Part shown: one piece after another, positions 17,172 to 25,779 of the stretch
Layout: each line of letters starts with the position of its first letter
Numbering within the stretch: position 1 is the stretch's first letter
Source of the DNA: Winogradskyella tangerina
Lineage (GTDB): Bacteria > Bacteroidota > Bacteroidia > Flavobacteriales > Flavobacteriaceae
Direction: 5' to 3'
Length of the DNA: 64,000 nt
NCBI RefSeq assembly: GCF_003260205.1
Contig: NZ_QERF01000004.1
Span: forward strand, 62,001-126,000
Notes under the pieces: model-generated
Databases searched by the model: none
Seen by the model: the letters and a program-made list of their open reading frames with translations, nothing else
Told to the model about the DNA's origin: nothing
Translations under genes and position numbers: made by a program

Positions 17172-18382
17172 TATAAATTTTGTTTTGCACGTTGATGTAA
17201 CCACATGGCTAAAGCAATTCCTAAAATACCATAACCGAAGGTTATTAACCAGTTCATTTGAAATCCAAAATGATGCACCACACTAAGTCCGATTTTCGGA
17301 CTAAAAATATGAGCCATAGAAAAGGACATGGCGTACAAAGCCATATAACTTCCTTCTAATCCTTCTTTTGCACGTTGAAGGGCAAATTTGTTGGTATACG
17401 GAAATCCTAGCATCTCACTGAGGGTGAGGAGTACCATATTTACAATTAGAATACCTATCCAGAAATTCTGATAAAGCACCAAAAAACCTAGACTTAGCAA
17501 AACACAAGCCATAATAATGTGTTTGGTAACAGGTATTAATCGTTTTTCTAAATAATTCAAAAGTGGCATTTCAAATACTACAATGATGGCAACATTCAAG
17601 AATAATAAAATCCCTACCTTGAACTCATCGAGATGAAATATTTGATTGTAATACAAGGGCATTGTTGTAAACAACTGAAAGAATGCCATTCCAAAGAGAA
17701 AACAAATAACAGAGTGGATCCAAAACGATTTGTCTTTGTATACCACATTCTTATCTAAATTCTGATGTTTTTCTCGAGCTTCTGAAGGTTTAATTTTTGG
17801 GTCTTTTACCAAGTAACTAAACAGTAGTATTGCTAAAATACAAGTAGCACCATCGATCCAGAATAAGATGTTATAACCTTCCATCACAATAATTAAACCC
17901 GCTAATGTTGGTCCGATACCCATTCCGGCATTGATCGCTAAACGGATCAATCCAACAGAACGGGTTCTATTCTCAGGTTTACTGTAAGCTTTAATGGCAA
18001 CAAATATAGCAGGCCTAAAGCTGTCTGCAATTGTCATGGTTATTAATATCCCCAAACACAATCCCCAAAATGAATCGATAAACTGCAGTGAGATAAAACA
18101 AACTCCGGTTAAGAATAAACTGGCGATCATTACTTTATAAAATCCGAAAATGTCAGTCAGCTTACCACCTAAAAGTGAACCAAAAAAAGAACCAATTCCG
18201 AAGCAGGCAAATATCGAACCAATATCTACTTCCGAAAACCCTAGGTCATTTTTAAGGTATAAAGACAAGAAGGGAATGACCATAGTACCAGCTCTGTTTA
18301 CCAAACTTATTAGTGCTAGGTACCAGATTTCGGTAGATAATCCCTTGAAGGATTCAACATAGTTTAAATAAAGCTTTTTCAT
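17171..18382 (-). CDS. MFS transporter
   Basis: A 403-residue major facilitator with 12 predicted membrane segments and no extra domains. The MFS signature between segments 2 and 3 is seen as GSLLGGKLTDIFGFYKVM (about residues 67-84). The first loop has the charged KNDLGFSEVDIGSIF. It belongs to the drug/H+ antiporter-like group by pattern, but the substrate is unknown. It is the first gene of an operon with the VOC and PfpI genes. Its 5' region contains a strong hairpin with a T tract about 20 bases before the ATG, which looks like a leader terminator. Confidence 0.9.
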   Translation of the reverse strand: MKKLYLNYVESFKGLSTEIWYLALISLVNRAGTMVIPFLSLYLKNDLGFSEVDIGSIFACFGIGSFFGSLLGGKLTDIFGFYKVMIASLFLTGVCFISLQFIDSFWGLCLGILITMTIADSFRPAIFVAIKAYSKPENRTRSVGLIRLAINAGMGIGPTLAGLIIVMEGYNILFWIDGATCILAILLFSYLVKDPKIKPSEAREKHQNLDKNVVYKDKSFWIHSVICFLFGMAFFQLFTTMPLYYNQIFHLDEFKVGILLFLNVAIIVVFEMPLLNYLEKRLIPVTKHIIMACVLLSLGFLVLYQNFWIGILIVNMVLLTLSEMLGFPYTNKFALQRAKEGLEGSYMALYAMSFSMAHIFSPKIGLSVVHHFGFQMNWLITFGYGILGIALAMWLHQRAKQNL

Positions 18383-18402
18383 TTTGGTTGATATTATAAA
18401 AA

Positions 18403-18432
18403 TAAAAAGTCCGACGGTAACGTCGGACTTTT
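18403..18432 (-). terminator. Strong hairpin terminator in the leader of the MFS operon
   Basis: A perfect 12-base stem (18405-18416 with 18421-18432) closed by a four-base loop, followed on the reverse strand by a T-rich tract and, about 20 bases further, the MFS ATG. No annotated gene ends here: the neighbouring forward gene is divergent. It may be an attenuator in the MFS leader or the end of a short reverse transcript beginning in the gap. Confidence 0.65.
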
Positions 18433-18588
18433 AAATATTGTTTAACAGTATATTCATATAGCTACAATAGATAATGCATCCGAAGGTTTTCCGAAGAAAT
18501 CACTGCGACTTGCTTTGTATATCTATTTAACTTTAACATTTGTTCTTTTGTTTAACGATTCAAACTTACAATAAAATTTGATATGTTG

Positions 18589-18596
18589 TATTTTTG
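18589..18596 (+). promoter_or_regulatory. Promoter -7 box of the DUF1684 gene
   Basis: TATTTTTG fits TAnnTTTG, 21 bases before the ATG at 18618. The nearby in-frame TTG at 18594 lies inside this box and cannot be the translation start. Confidence 0.5.
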
Positions 18597-18617
18597 AATA
18601 CTGAAAAAGATGAAAAA

Positions 18618-19217
18618 ATGAATCGATATATAATTGGTCTGTTTTTACTATGTGTACTTAGTTGCTCTAAAAAGGAAAAGCTTTTGGGTGATACGGCTTG
18701 GCAAAAGCAGATGAATATTATGTTCAAGGATGCCTCGAAATCACCACTAAAGAAAAAGGATCTCAAAAGCTTTAAGACTTTAGATTTTTTTCCGTTTGAT
18801 TCAACCTATGTCGTAAAAGCTAATTTAAAAGAGACACCAGATTCTGAATGGTTCAATATGAAAACAACAACGGGCGACTTTAATGTTGAACGGATATACG
18901 GTGTGGTAAGTTTTGAGCTGAATGGCGAAACTTTTCAATTGAATGTTTATCAGAATAAGGAAGAAATACAATCTGAAGGATCTCGTGATGCCCTCTTTTT
19001 ACCCTTTTTAGATGATTCTAATGGAAATTCTACCTACGCCGGCGGGCGCTACATTGATTTACGCATTCCGGATGGAAACACAATAACCATCGATTTTAAT
19101 ACGGCCTACAACCCTTATTGTGCTTATAATGATAAATATTCTTGCCCAATTGTTCCGAGATCTAATTACATAGCTACTAAGGTTGAAGCTGGTATCAAGG
19201 ACTTTAAAAAGGAATAA
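18618..19217 (+). CDS. DUF1684 lipoprotein
   Basis: A 199-residue lipoprotein with cysteine 16 as the lipid site (VLSCSK). The body carries the DUF1684 hallmarks: a central GRYIDLRIPDGNTITIDFN stretch and the signature NPYCAYNDKYSCPIVPRSNY near the end, here with both cysteines. This family is common in Bacteroidota and actinobacteria and may bind or modify a small molecule, but its role is not established. The start was moved to the ATG at 18618 so that the lipoprotein signal begins properly. It converges with the small membrane protein gene next to it. Confidence 0.88.
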   Translation: MNRYIIGLFLLCVLSCSKKEKLLGDTAWQKQMNIMFKDASKSPLKKKDLKSFKTLDFFPFDSTYVVKANLKETPDSEWFNMKTTTGDFNVERIYGVVSFELNGETFQLNVYQNKEEIQSEGSRDALFLPFLDDSNGNSTYAGGRYIDLRIPDGNTITIDFNTAYNPYCAYNDKYSCPIVPRSNYIATKVEAGIKDFKKE

Positions 19218-19224
19218 AAACAGT

Positions 19225-19539
19225 CTATTTAGGATTTTTCGGTTTATTGTAAACCCATTGTCCGAAAAAATAAAGCCCGCAGGCTTGGATGAAGGTATTG
19301 ATTGCTATGAAGAGTAAGTTTTGAAAACTCCAAAAGTAAATATGACTAATTACTTTCGGGAAGTGCGATTCAATTAGTACAAGTGGAAATTCTAATATGT
19401 AAGATAAGACTTCATTAAGTCTAACTTGCTCAGGGTTAAAATTGTCACCCATATTAAGCAGTCCCATAATCATAGTGATAATCCATCTAACAAGTAGAAT
19501 TAAAAGCATCAAAGCAATAATTCGATAAACTTTAATCAT
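19225..19539 (-). CDS. Small membrane protein following crcB
   Basis: A 104-residue protein with about three hydrophobic segments (near 6-24, 45-57 and 66-95) and a basic C-terminal tail (KPKNPK). It has no recognised family. It begins 16 bases after crcB on the same strand, so it is probably the third gene of the SRPBCC-crcB operon. A role with the fluoride channel is conceivable but unsupported. Confidence 0.65.
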   Translation of the reverse strand: MIKVYRIIALMLLILLVRWIITMIMGLLNMGDNFNPEQVRLNEVLSYILEFPLVLIESHFPKVISHIYFWSFQNLLFIAINTFIQACGLYFFGQWVYNKPKNPK

Positions 19540-19555
19540 CGCCCAATATTGAAAC

Positions 19556-19921
19556 TTATTTCGTTAAAAAAATCCCTAAAAATACCGCGAGAAAACCAAC
19601 AATAAAACTTCCAATAGTATAAATAGCGAAACTGGTGAAATCACCAGATTTCAGAAAGACATGATTCTCATAGGCAAAAGTAGAGAATGTGGTAAAGCCT
19701 CCACAAAACCCTGTTGCTAGTAATAGAATTTGATTTTCAGAAAGTGAATTATTCTTGGCGGCAAGTCCCAGAATGATGCCGATTATTAAACTACCTAATA
19801 TATTTGCTGCAAAGGTTCCGTACGGAATACCATCACCCGAACTATTGAGCCATTTACCCATTGCAAACCTTAGAACGCTTCCAAAGCCACCACCGATAAA
19901 AACAAGTAGGAGTTGTTTCAT
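19556..19921 (-). CDS. crcB: Fluoride ion channel CrcB/Fluc
   Basis: A 121-residue four-helix membrane protein of normal length. The family motifs are clear: GGGFGSVLRFAMG at residues 10-22, GTFAANILGSLIIG with the polar asparagine at about 40, and TGFCGGFTTFSTFAYE at about 69-84, which holds the phenylalanine track and the Na+ site sequence. It exports fluoride passively as an antiparallel dimer, so one gene can suffice. It starts immediately after the stop of the SRPBCC gene (no gap), implying co-transcription. I saw no fluoride riboswitch, as the start is not preceded by a leader. Confidence 0.95.
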   Translation of the reverse strand: MKQLLLVFIGGGFGSVLRFAMGKWLNSSGDGIPYGTFAANILGSLIIGIILGLAAKNNSLSENQILLLATGFCGGFTTFSTFAYENHVFLKSGDFTSFAIYTIGSFIVGFLAVFLGIFLTK

Positions 19922-20935
19922 TTATTCTTTTAAGGGAATGTAGATCTCAGTTTTCCAGTCTGCCGGATTCGGATAATCACCAGGGTCGGTTGTGTAGATC
20001 TCAAATGGTTTAACTTCCGATAATTCCAAGCCTTTTTCTTCTATGTGCTTCATAGTGACCTCCCATGCCACTCTGAGGTTGGTATAATTTCCTGTTAAGG
20101 TCGTTTTTAGAACTTTCACTTTTGGGATAAAACCGATTGAAACATCAGCATCTGCTGGTACATCAATGCGTTCATTGATAGGAATGCCATTGCTCATAAT
20201 GACATTTTCAGCCATTTCATTGTAAACGGTCATCGGCATTCCAGATTGACTGATACCTTGCTGCCCCATAAACTGTGCAACTGCTCCGAAATTTTCAGCC
20301 ATTTTAGCACTTATATTAGTAGAATTGGCATTGGTGGTTTTGTACAAAAAGAAACCACCACCATATTCGGTAATACCTTTTATTTCAACATTATAACGCT
20401 GCATGTCGGCCGTTAAAATACTATCGAGTTTTGCCAAACTACGTTCGTAATGTGGGCCAATTTGTTTATCCATGCCCCCCATCACAGTTGCGTAAGCTTT
20501 AAACCCGAAAGGTAAATCTTTTCCTATGATATTCCAGGTAACTTCAGTAGTGCCATCGTCATTAGATTTTAGATTCCAAACTACACTTGAAGCTGGGAAA
20601 TCTGCAATTTGCATTTCTTGAACGATCGATGTATAAGGTTTTGCTTCTAATGTCTTCATGGTGCCAATCCCATTTTCATCTTCCCATGAATAAGAACCTC
20701 CAACGCCCTCAGTTTTTTCAGGTAAGGTAATTACCATTTCAGGATCGGCTTCAACCCAAGATGACCATGCGGCCCAATTTTTAAAATCGATGATATTTTC
20801 ATAAACCATTGAAGCTGGTGCTTTCATGGTTCTACTCCTTTCTACTTCAAAAGAATTAGGCTGAACTGCAATATAAATTGAAAAGCCAATGATTAGAACG
20901 AGTAGCAATAATAAGATGTACTTAAATGCTTTCAT
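19922..20935 (-). CDS. SRPBCC-GyrI-like two-domain protein
   Basis: A 337-residue protein. Residues 4-22 are a membrane anchor or signal. Residues 27-170 look like a START/SRPBCC ligand-binding domain (SRTMKAPASMVYENIIDFKN, then WSSWVEADPEM). Residues 185-337 look like a GyrI effector-binding domain (VPADADVSIGF, then LRVAWEVTMKHIEEKGLEL). Both domains form cavities for hydrophobic ligands. It stops directly before crcB and is the first gene of that operon, with a -7 box 33 bases upstream. There is no DNA-binding domain, so it is not itself a regulator. Its ligand is unknown. Confidence 0.82.
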   Translation of the reverse strand: MKAFKYILLLLLVLIIGFSIYIAVQPNSFEVERSRTMKAPASMVYENIIDFKNWAAWSSWVEADPEMVITLPEKTEGVGGSYSWEDENGIGTMKTLEAKPYTSIVQEMQIADFPASSVVWNLKSNDDGTTEVTWNIIGKDLPFGFKAYATVMGGMDKQIGPHYERSLAKLDSILTADMQRYNVEIKGITEYGGGFFLYKTTNANSTNISAKMAENFGAVAQFMGQQGISQSGMPMTVYNEMAENVIMSNGIPINERIDVPADADVSIGFIPKVKVLKTTLTGNYTNLRVAWEVTMKHIEEKGLELSEVKPFEIYTTDPGDYPNPADWKTEIYIPLKE

Positions 20936-20967
20936 TATTTAACCTGATTAATTAGTTAGTGCCCACT

Positions 20968-20975
20968 CAAAGATA
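20968..20975 (-). promoter_or_regulatory. Promoter -7 box of the SRPBCC-crcB operon
   Basis: On the reverse strand the sequence is TATCTTTG, an exact TAnnTTTG. It lies 32 bases before the SRPBCC ATG. Confidence 0.5.
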
Positions 20976-21003
20976 GCAATTTTATGATATGTCAGAGATG
21001 TAT

Positions 21004-21011
21004 TATTTTTG
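21004..21011 (+). promoter_or_regulatory. Promoter -7 box of the M49 peptidase
   Basis: TATTTTTG, 26 bases before the ATG. The divergent SRPBCC promoter lies 30 bases away. Confidence 0.5.
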
Positions 21012-21037
21012 TGGTAATCTAAAAATCTTACTAACAC

Positions 21038-23077
21038 ATGAAATTAAAATCAATAATTATTATCTGTCTTATTGCAGTTTTTACATGGTCTTGTAAAGAC
21101 GATAATAAGACCACTGGGACAGATGAAACTACTGAAAAAACAGAAGCTGAATTCGATTTTAATGTAGAGCAATTTGCTGACCTTAAAATTCTAAGATATC
21201 AGATTCCAGGTTGGGATAATCTTACACTTAAAGAACAAAAATTAGTTTACTATCTGACGGAAGCCGGACTTGCAGGTAGAGATATTATGTGGGATCAGAA
21301 TTACAGACATAACCTAAAAATTAGAAAAGCCTTAGAGAATGTCTATGTGAATTTTGACGGCGATAAATCAACAGAGGATTGGAAAGCTTTTGAAGTATAT
21401 TTAAAGCGTGTTTGGTTTAGTAATGGTATTCATCATCATTATTCAAATGATAAAATCAAACCCGATTTTTCAAAGGAATATTTAAACGAACTATTTAAGG
21501 CAACTAGCACCAAATTAGACGGTGAAGCATTCGATGTAATATTCAACGATAAGGATGCAAAAAAGGTCAATCAAGCAAAAGGCATAGATAATGTTGCATT
21601 ATCTGCCGTTAATTTTTATGGTTCTAATGTTACCAATGCTGATGTTGAATCTTTTTACGCAGCTAAGAAATCTCCAGACCCAGACCGTCCTTTGTCTTTT
21701 GGTCTAAATTCTCAATTAGTGAAAGAAGACGGTGTTTTAAAAGAGCGTGTTTACAAATCAGGTGGACTATATGGTTCAGCCATAGATGAAATTGTGAAAT
21801 GGTTAGAAAAGGCTCAAGGTGTAGCTGAAAACAAAGCACAGGGTGATGCCATTGGCTTACTCATTGAGTACTACAAAACAGGTGATTTACAAACTTGGGA
21901 TGATTATAATGTGGCTTGGACTGCAGCTACGGATGGCAATGTAGACTACATCAATAGTTTTATTGAAGTTTATAACGATCCATTAGGCTACAGAGGATCT
22001 TATGAGACGATAGTTCAGATTAACGATTTTGATATGTCTCAAAAAATGAAAGTTCTCTCTGATAATGCACAATGGTTTGAAGATAATTCTCCTCTGATGG
22101 ATGAGCATAAAAAAGATAATGTTGTTGGTGTTACTTATAAAGTGGTTACTGTTGCTGGAGAAGCTGGCGATGCTTCACCAAGTACGCCAATCGGTGTTAA
22201 TCTACCAAACGCAAATTGGATTAGAAAAGAGGTTGGAAGTAAATCAGTATCACTTGGTAATATCATCAACGCTTATAACAATGCAGGAAGTACAGGTCGC
22301 TTAAAAGAGTTTGTCCATGATGAGGAAGAACTCGCCCTCGAGGAAGAATACGGCCAGTTGGCAGATAAACTTCATACTGCTTTACACGAAGTGATCGGGC
22401 ATGCTTCAGGACAATTAAATCCTGGCGTTGGTGAGACTAAAGAAACTCTAAAAAATTATGCATCTACATTAGAAGAAGGACGTGCTGATTTAGTTGGACT
22501 CTATTATTTATACGATTCGAAATTACAAGAACTTGGACTTGTGGAAGATTGGAAAAAAGTTGGTATGGCAGCTTATGACGGTTATATCAGAAATGGTTTA
22601 ATGACCCAATTGATTCGTCTTAATCTCGGTGATGATGTAGAAGAAGCACACATGAGAAACAGACAATGGGTGTCGGCTTGGGTATTTGAGAAAGGTGCAA
22701 AAGACAACGTCATAGAAAAAGTTACTCGAGATGGTAAGACCTATTTCAATATTAACGATTACGACAAGTTACATGAGTTATTCGGTCAACTACTGAGAGA
22801 AACACAACGTATTAAGTCTGAAGGTGATTATGCAGCTGTTGAAGCCTTAGTAGAAGGTTATGGTGTGAAAGTAGATCAGGAAATTCATGCAGAAGTACTT
22901 GAGCGTAATAAGCAATTTACATCGGCACCTTACAGCGGATTTGTTAATCCGGTTTTAGTACCAGAAATGGACGACAATGGTGAGATCACAGCTATTAAGG
23001 TTTCCCAACCAGTAGGTTTCCCAGAGCAGATGCTAAATTATAGTAAGAAGTATAGTTTCTTACCTGAGGTGAACTAA
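21038..23077 (+). CDS. M49-family metallopeptidase lipoprotein (DPP III-like)
   Basis: A 679-residue lipoprotein: signal with WSC puts the lipid cysteine at 19, followed by KDD, a sequence often seen on surface-exported Bacteroidota lipoproteins. The zinc site is HEVIGH at residues 450-455, the six-residue HExxGH form unique to family M49, with EEGRAD at 479-484 providing the third ligand. Dipeptidyl peptidase III releases dipeptides from short peptides. The usual EECRAE is EEGRAD here, so the cysteine is missing. An envelope-bound version would act on peptides outside the cytoplasm. It is followed by its own terminator. Confidence 0.9.
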   Translation: MKLKSIIIICLIAVFTWSCKDDNKTTGTDETTEKTEAEFDFNVEQFADLKILRYQIPGWDNLTLKEQKLVYYLTEAGLAGRDIMWDQNYRHNLKIRKALENVYVNFDGDKSTEDWKAFEVYLKRVWFSNGIHHHYSNDKIKPDFSKEYLNELFKATSTKLDGEAFDVIFNDKDAKKVNQAKGIDNVALSAVNFYGSNVTNADVESFYAAKKSPDPDRPLSFGLNSQLVKEDGVLKERVYKSGGLYGSAIDEIVKWLEKAQGVAENKAQGDAIGLLIEYYKTGDLQTWDDYNVAWTAATDGNVDYINSFIEVYNDPLGYRGSYETIVQINDFDMSQKMKVLSDNAQWFEDNSPLMDEHKKDNVVGVTYKVVTVAGEAGDASPSTPIGVNLPNANWIRKEVGSKSVSLGNIINAYNNAGSTGRLKEFVHDEEELALEEEYGQLADKLHTALHEVIGHASGQLNPGVGETKETLKNYASTLEEGRADLVGLYYLYDSKLQELGLVEDWKKVGMAAYDGYIRNGLMTQLIRLNLGDDVEEAHMRNRQWVSAWVFEKGAKDNVIEKVTRDGKTYFNINDYDKLHELFGQLLRETQRIKSEGDYAAVEALVEGYGVKVDQEIHAEVLERNKQFTSAPYSGFVNPVLVPEMDDNGEITAIKVSQPVGFPEQMLNYSKKYSFLPEVN

Positions 23078-23104
23078 TAAGAGTTCAATTTTAAAAATAT
23101 AAAG

Positions 23105-23131
23105 AGCAGCCTATTTAGGCTGCTTTTTTTT
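23105..23131 (+). terminator. Intrinsic terminator of the M49 gene
   Basis: An 8-base stem (23105-23112 with 23117-23124), a four-base loop and a T run, about 30 bases after the stop. A related stem sequence (GCAGCC...GGCTGC) recurs at 24052. Confidence 0.85.
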
Positions 23132-23296
23132 AAGAATGAATATAAGTGTTAGTAGTATCATAATTTCTAGGTGATCTCATTTCAATGTATCATCGAAGAG
23201 ATTGTAAACCGTCATCAAAATAAATCTGAATAGTACAATAAGATATTACCAATAAGTTTAAGGTTGAAGTAAATTGAACTTGAAAAATAAGTGGAC

Positions 23297-23482
23297 TTAC
23301 ATCAATAAAAACTTCACCGCAGCGATCATACCAATAAAGCTAATAAAGGCTATTAATATCCAAATTGTACCTTTATAGTAGGCTTTATGAATCTTTTTGT
23401 CTTTGCCATATTGATAGGCGATAGCGATCACAAAAGCGACAAAAAATAAAATTGCAAAAATCCATTGACCTGTAGAAAACAT
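23297..23482 (-). CDS. Small two-segment membrane protein
   Basis: A 61-residue protein starting MFSTGQWIFAILFF. It has two membrane segments (about 7-24 and 41-59) with a basic loop (YGKDKKIHKAYYKG) between. An earlier in-frame start at 23500 exists, but it overlaps the -7 box at 23498-23505, so the start at 23482 is preferred. Short proteins of this pattern are common in Flavobacteriaceae. The role is unknown. Confidence 0.7.
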   Translation of the reverse strand: MFSTGQWIFAILFFVAFVIAIAYQYGKDKKIHKAYYKGTIWILIAFISFIGMIAAVKFLLM

Positions 23483-23497
23483 TAGCGTATTTTTATG

Positions 23498-23505
23498 CAA
23501 AAATA
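23498..23505 (-). promoter_or_regulatory. Promoter -7 box of the small membrane protein
   Basis: On the reverse strand TATTTTTG, 15 bases before the ATG at 23482. It helps decide the start of that gene. Confidence 0.45.
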
Positions 23506-23659
23506 CGGCTATTATTTGATTTATAAATTTATAGTAAATGAAATAATTGCTGTATTAGTAAAGCGTTTCCTTGGGTATTTTTAAATTTTGTAGTTTCTGC
23601 ACAAAATTTAGAAGTTAAACGGGAAAGATAAAAATTTAAGCACTTACAAACTATACGCT

Positions 23660-24046
23660 ATGCAAGACAAAATCGATGCTGTTAAAGCATTTCATACGGC
23701 TTTTAAGTTAGGATACCGCCAATCTCCAAAAGCCGATTTAGGACTAGAAAAAAACATGCTGCGCTATAAACTAATGCGTGAAGAAAATGAAGAATATCTC
23801 GAGGCCGCCAATGATAATGACCTCGTTGAGGTGGCGGATGCACTTGGTGATATGCTTTATATTTTATGCGGTACCATTATTGAGCACGGATTACAATATA
23901 AAATCGAAGAGGTTTTTGAAGAAATCCAACGCAGTAATATGAGTAAATTAGGAGAAGATGGTGAGCCTATTTACAGGGAAGATGGCAAGGTGTTAAAAGG
24001 CCCTAATTACTTTAAGCCACACATAAAAGAGATTCTAGAGTCATAA
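23660..24046 (+). CDS. MazG-like nucleotide pyrophosphohydrolase
   Basis: A 128-residue all-alpha NTP-PPase (MazG/phosphoribosyl-ATP pyrophosphohydrolase superfamily). The metal-binding glutamates are seen in EENEE at residues 41-45, and the second half of the motif as EVADALGD at 57-64. These enzymes cut nucleoside triphosphates or related compounds to the monophosphate and pyrophosphate. The short size with a C-terminal EDGEPIYREDGKVLKGPNY tail fits the house-cleaning subgroup found in Bacteroidota. It converges with ilvE across a shared terminator. Confidence 0.85.
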   Translation: MQDKIDAVKAFHTAFKLGYRQSPKADLGLEKNMLRYKLMREENEEYLEAANDNDLVEVADALGDMLYILCGTIIEHGLQYKIEEVFEEIQRSNMSKLGEDGEPIYREDGKVLKGPNYFKPHIKEILES

Positions 24047-24078
24047 AAAAAAGCAGCCATTACGGCTGCTTTTTTTTT
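24047..24078. terminator. Bidirectional terminator between the MazG-like gene and ilvE
   Basis: A 7-base stem (24052-24058 with 24064-24070) flanked by A bases on the left and a run of T on the right, so it can end transcripts from both converging genes. Confidence 0.82.
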
Positions 24079-24087
24079 AGTTTACAT

Positions 24088-25158
24088 TTATTTTATCTCA
24101 TGGCGCCAACCATGTTTATCTTCAGATAAGTTGTGCTGAATATGCATTAATGACTTTTTGAATAAGCTTGCATAATTATTTTCAATTTCAGGCATTTCAA
24201 AAACTTCACCAGCATGCTCAAAGGCTGAAACCTGACTAATAACCGCTGCTGTTCCGGCACCAAAAATTTCTTTCAAACTACCATTTTTTGCCGCTGCTTT
24301 AATTTCCTTCACACTTACACGTCTTACTTCGCATTCTATCCCAAGATCTTCGGCGAGTTGAATGACGCTCTTACGCGTTACCCCATCTAGAATTCTATCA
24401 TTATTAGGTGCCGTGATCAATTTATCACCAACCCTAAAGAAAATATTCATGGTACCAGCTTCCTCCAAATATTCGTGTGTTGAAGCGTCTGTCCAGATAA
24501 TTTGTTGAAAGCCTTTTTTTTGTGCTAAGCTTGTCGGATAAAATTGCGCAGCATAATTTCCAGCTGCTTTAGCAAATCCAACACCACCATCAGCAGAACG
24601 ACTAAATTTCTCTGCAAACAATACTCTCACTGGCGCATTGTAATAGGCTTTTGCAGGTGAACATATAATCATAAAGCGATAAGCTTCAGCTGGTGAGGCA
24701 GAGATTGCTGGTTCGGTTGCGATGACAAATGGGCGAATGTATAGCGAGTTGCCAACGCCAGGTTTAATCCACTCCCTATCTAATTTTAACAAAGTTTCCA
24801 TTCCTTCAAAGAAATAAGATTCTGGAAACTCAGGTATAGCCAGTCGTGCTGCCGACTTGTTTATACGTTTGTAATTTTCGTCAGGTCTGAATAAAAAGAT
24901 CTGTCCGTTTTCATCTTTATACGCTTTCATTCCTTCAAATACAGCCTGACCATAATGAAACACTCTTGCTGAAGGCTCAATCGTCAAAGGTTGGTATGGC
25001 ATTATTTTAGGATTCTGCCATTTACCGTCTTCAAAATCACAAACAAACATGTGATCAGTAAAAACACGACCAAACATTAAATTTTCAAAATCAACATCGT
25101 TAATTTTCGAGGTTTGAGATTTTTCTATAGTGATTTTTTTGGTTTGGATTTCAGCCAT
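24088..25158 (-). CDS. ilvE: Branched-chain amino acid aminotransferase
   Basis: A 356-residue fold-type IV PLP enzyme that transfers amino groups to and from leucine, isoleucine and valine keto acids. The PLP lysine is Lys197 in GFAKAAGNYAA. Other family features are ARVFHYGQAVFEGMKAY near 65-80, LYIRPFVIATE near 140, and EEAGTMNIFF near 230. The sequence and length fit the long BCAT type shared with eukaryotes. The first in-frame ATG is at 25158; the preceding TTG is not needed. It shares an upstream region with the divergent DUF4920 gene and feeds branched-chain catabolism, for which IcmF is also encoded here. Confidence 0.95.
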   Translation of the reverse strand: MAEIQTKKITIEKSQTSKINDVDFENLMFGRVFTDHMFVCDFEDGKWQNPKIMPYQPLTIEPSARVFHYGQAVFEGMKAYKDENGQIFLFRPDENYKRINKSAARLAIPEFPESYFFEGMETLLKLDREWIKPGVGNSLYIRPFVIATEPAISASPAEAYRFMIICSPAKAYYNAPVRVLFAEKFSRSADGGVGFAKAAGNYAAQFYPTSLAQKKGFQQIIWTDASTHEYLEEAGTMNIFFRVGDKLITAPNNDRILDGVTRKSVIQLAEDLGIECEVRRVSVKEIKAAAKNGSLKEIFGAGTAAVISQVSAFEHAGEVFEMPEIENNYASLFKKSLMHIQHNLSEDKHGWRHEIK

Positions 25159-25181
25159 CAAAAATGAGGTTTTATTTTGTG

Positions 25182-25189
25182 CAAAATTA
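25182..25189 (-). promoter_or_regulatory. Promoter -7 box of ilvE
   Basis: On the reverse strand TAATTTTG, 23 bases before the ilvE ATG, matching TAnnTTTG. Confidence 0.48.
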
Positions 25190-25234
25190 CGAAATCAAAG
25201 CGTCTAATGAAAGGTATTATTGGCTTAAATTTTG

Positions 25235-25242
25235 TAAATTTG
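25235..25242 (+). promoter_or_regulatory. Promoter -7 box of the DUF4920 gene
   Basis: TAAATTTG, 33 bases before the ATG at 25276. It is divergent from the ilvE box. Confidence 0.5.
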
Positions 25243-25275
25243 TATTTCGAAAAAATCAATTGAAATTATATAAAA

Positions 25276-25779
25276 ATGAAGAAAATATTTTATTTATTGG
25301 CCGTTGTTACCTTGGTGTTTTCATGTAAAAATGACAAACAAACCACAGAAGAAACTACAGAAGAAGTATCACAAGAAATCGCTTATGCTAAATTTGGTAT
25401 GGAAATCAATGATGCCGATGCCTTGGCTTCTGACCGAATGATGGTTCACTATCAAGGACTAAAAGAAGGTGATACCATCAATGCCAAAATGAAAGGCACT
25501 ATTGTTGAAGTTTGCTCAAAGAAAGGGTGTTGGATGAAACTCGATATGGGCAACGAACAAGAGGTAATGGTGAGATTTAAAGATTACGGTTTTTTTATGC
25601 CATTAAATGCTGAAGGGGAAGTTGTAGTTAACGGAAAAGCTTTCGTTACAGAGACTTCAGTTGATGAATTAAGACATATTGCCGAAGATGGAGGTAAAAC
25701 TGAAGAAGAAATTGCTGCGATCACTGAGCCTAAATTTGAATATCAATTTTTAGCTGATGGTGTCTTACTTAAACAATAA
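25276..25779 (+). CDS. DUF4920 lipoprotein
   Basis: A 167-residue lipoprotein (VFSCKND, cysteine 17) with an acidic Thr/Glu-rich linker before the globular part. The DUF4920 domain, an OB-like small barrel, has the conserved KGTIVEVCSKKGCWMKLD with two cysteines and the later VRFKDYGFFMP. The cysteines could bind a metal. Its gene overlaps the next, a c-type cytochrome-like lipoprotein, by 23 bases, so the two proteins are probably made together and may cooperate in the envelope. The function is not established. Confidence 0.85.
   Translation: MKKIFYLLAVVTLVFSCKNDKQTTEETTEEVSQEIAYAKFGMEINDADALASDRMMVHYQGLKEGDTINAKMKGTIVEVCSKKGCWMKLDMGNEQEVMVRFKDYGFFMPLNAEGEVVVNGKAFVTETSVDELRHIAEDGGKTEEEIAAITEPKFEYQFLADGVLLKQ

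Noticed and set aside
23132..23296. Gap after the M49 terminator
   Set aside because: No gene, stem or repeat beyond AT-rich sequence. Considered as a small RNA site but unsupported.
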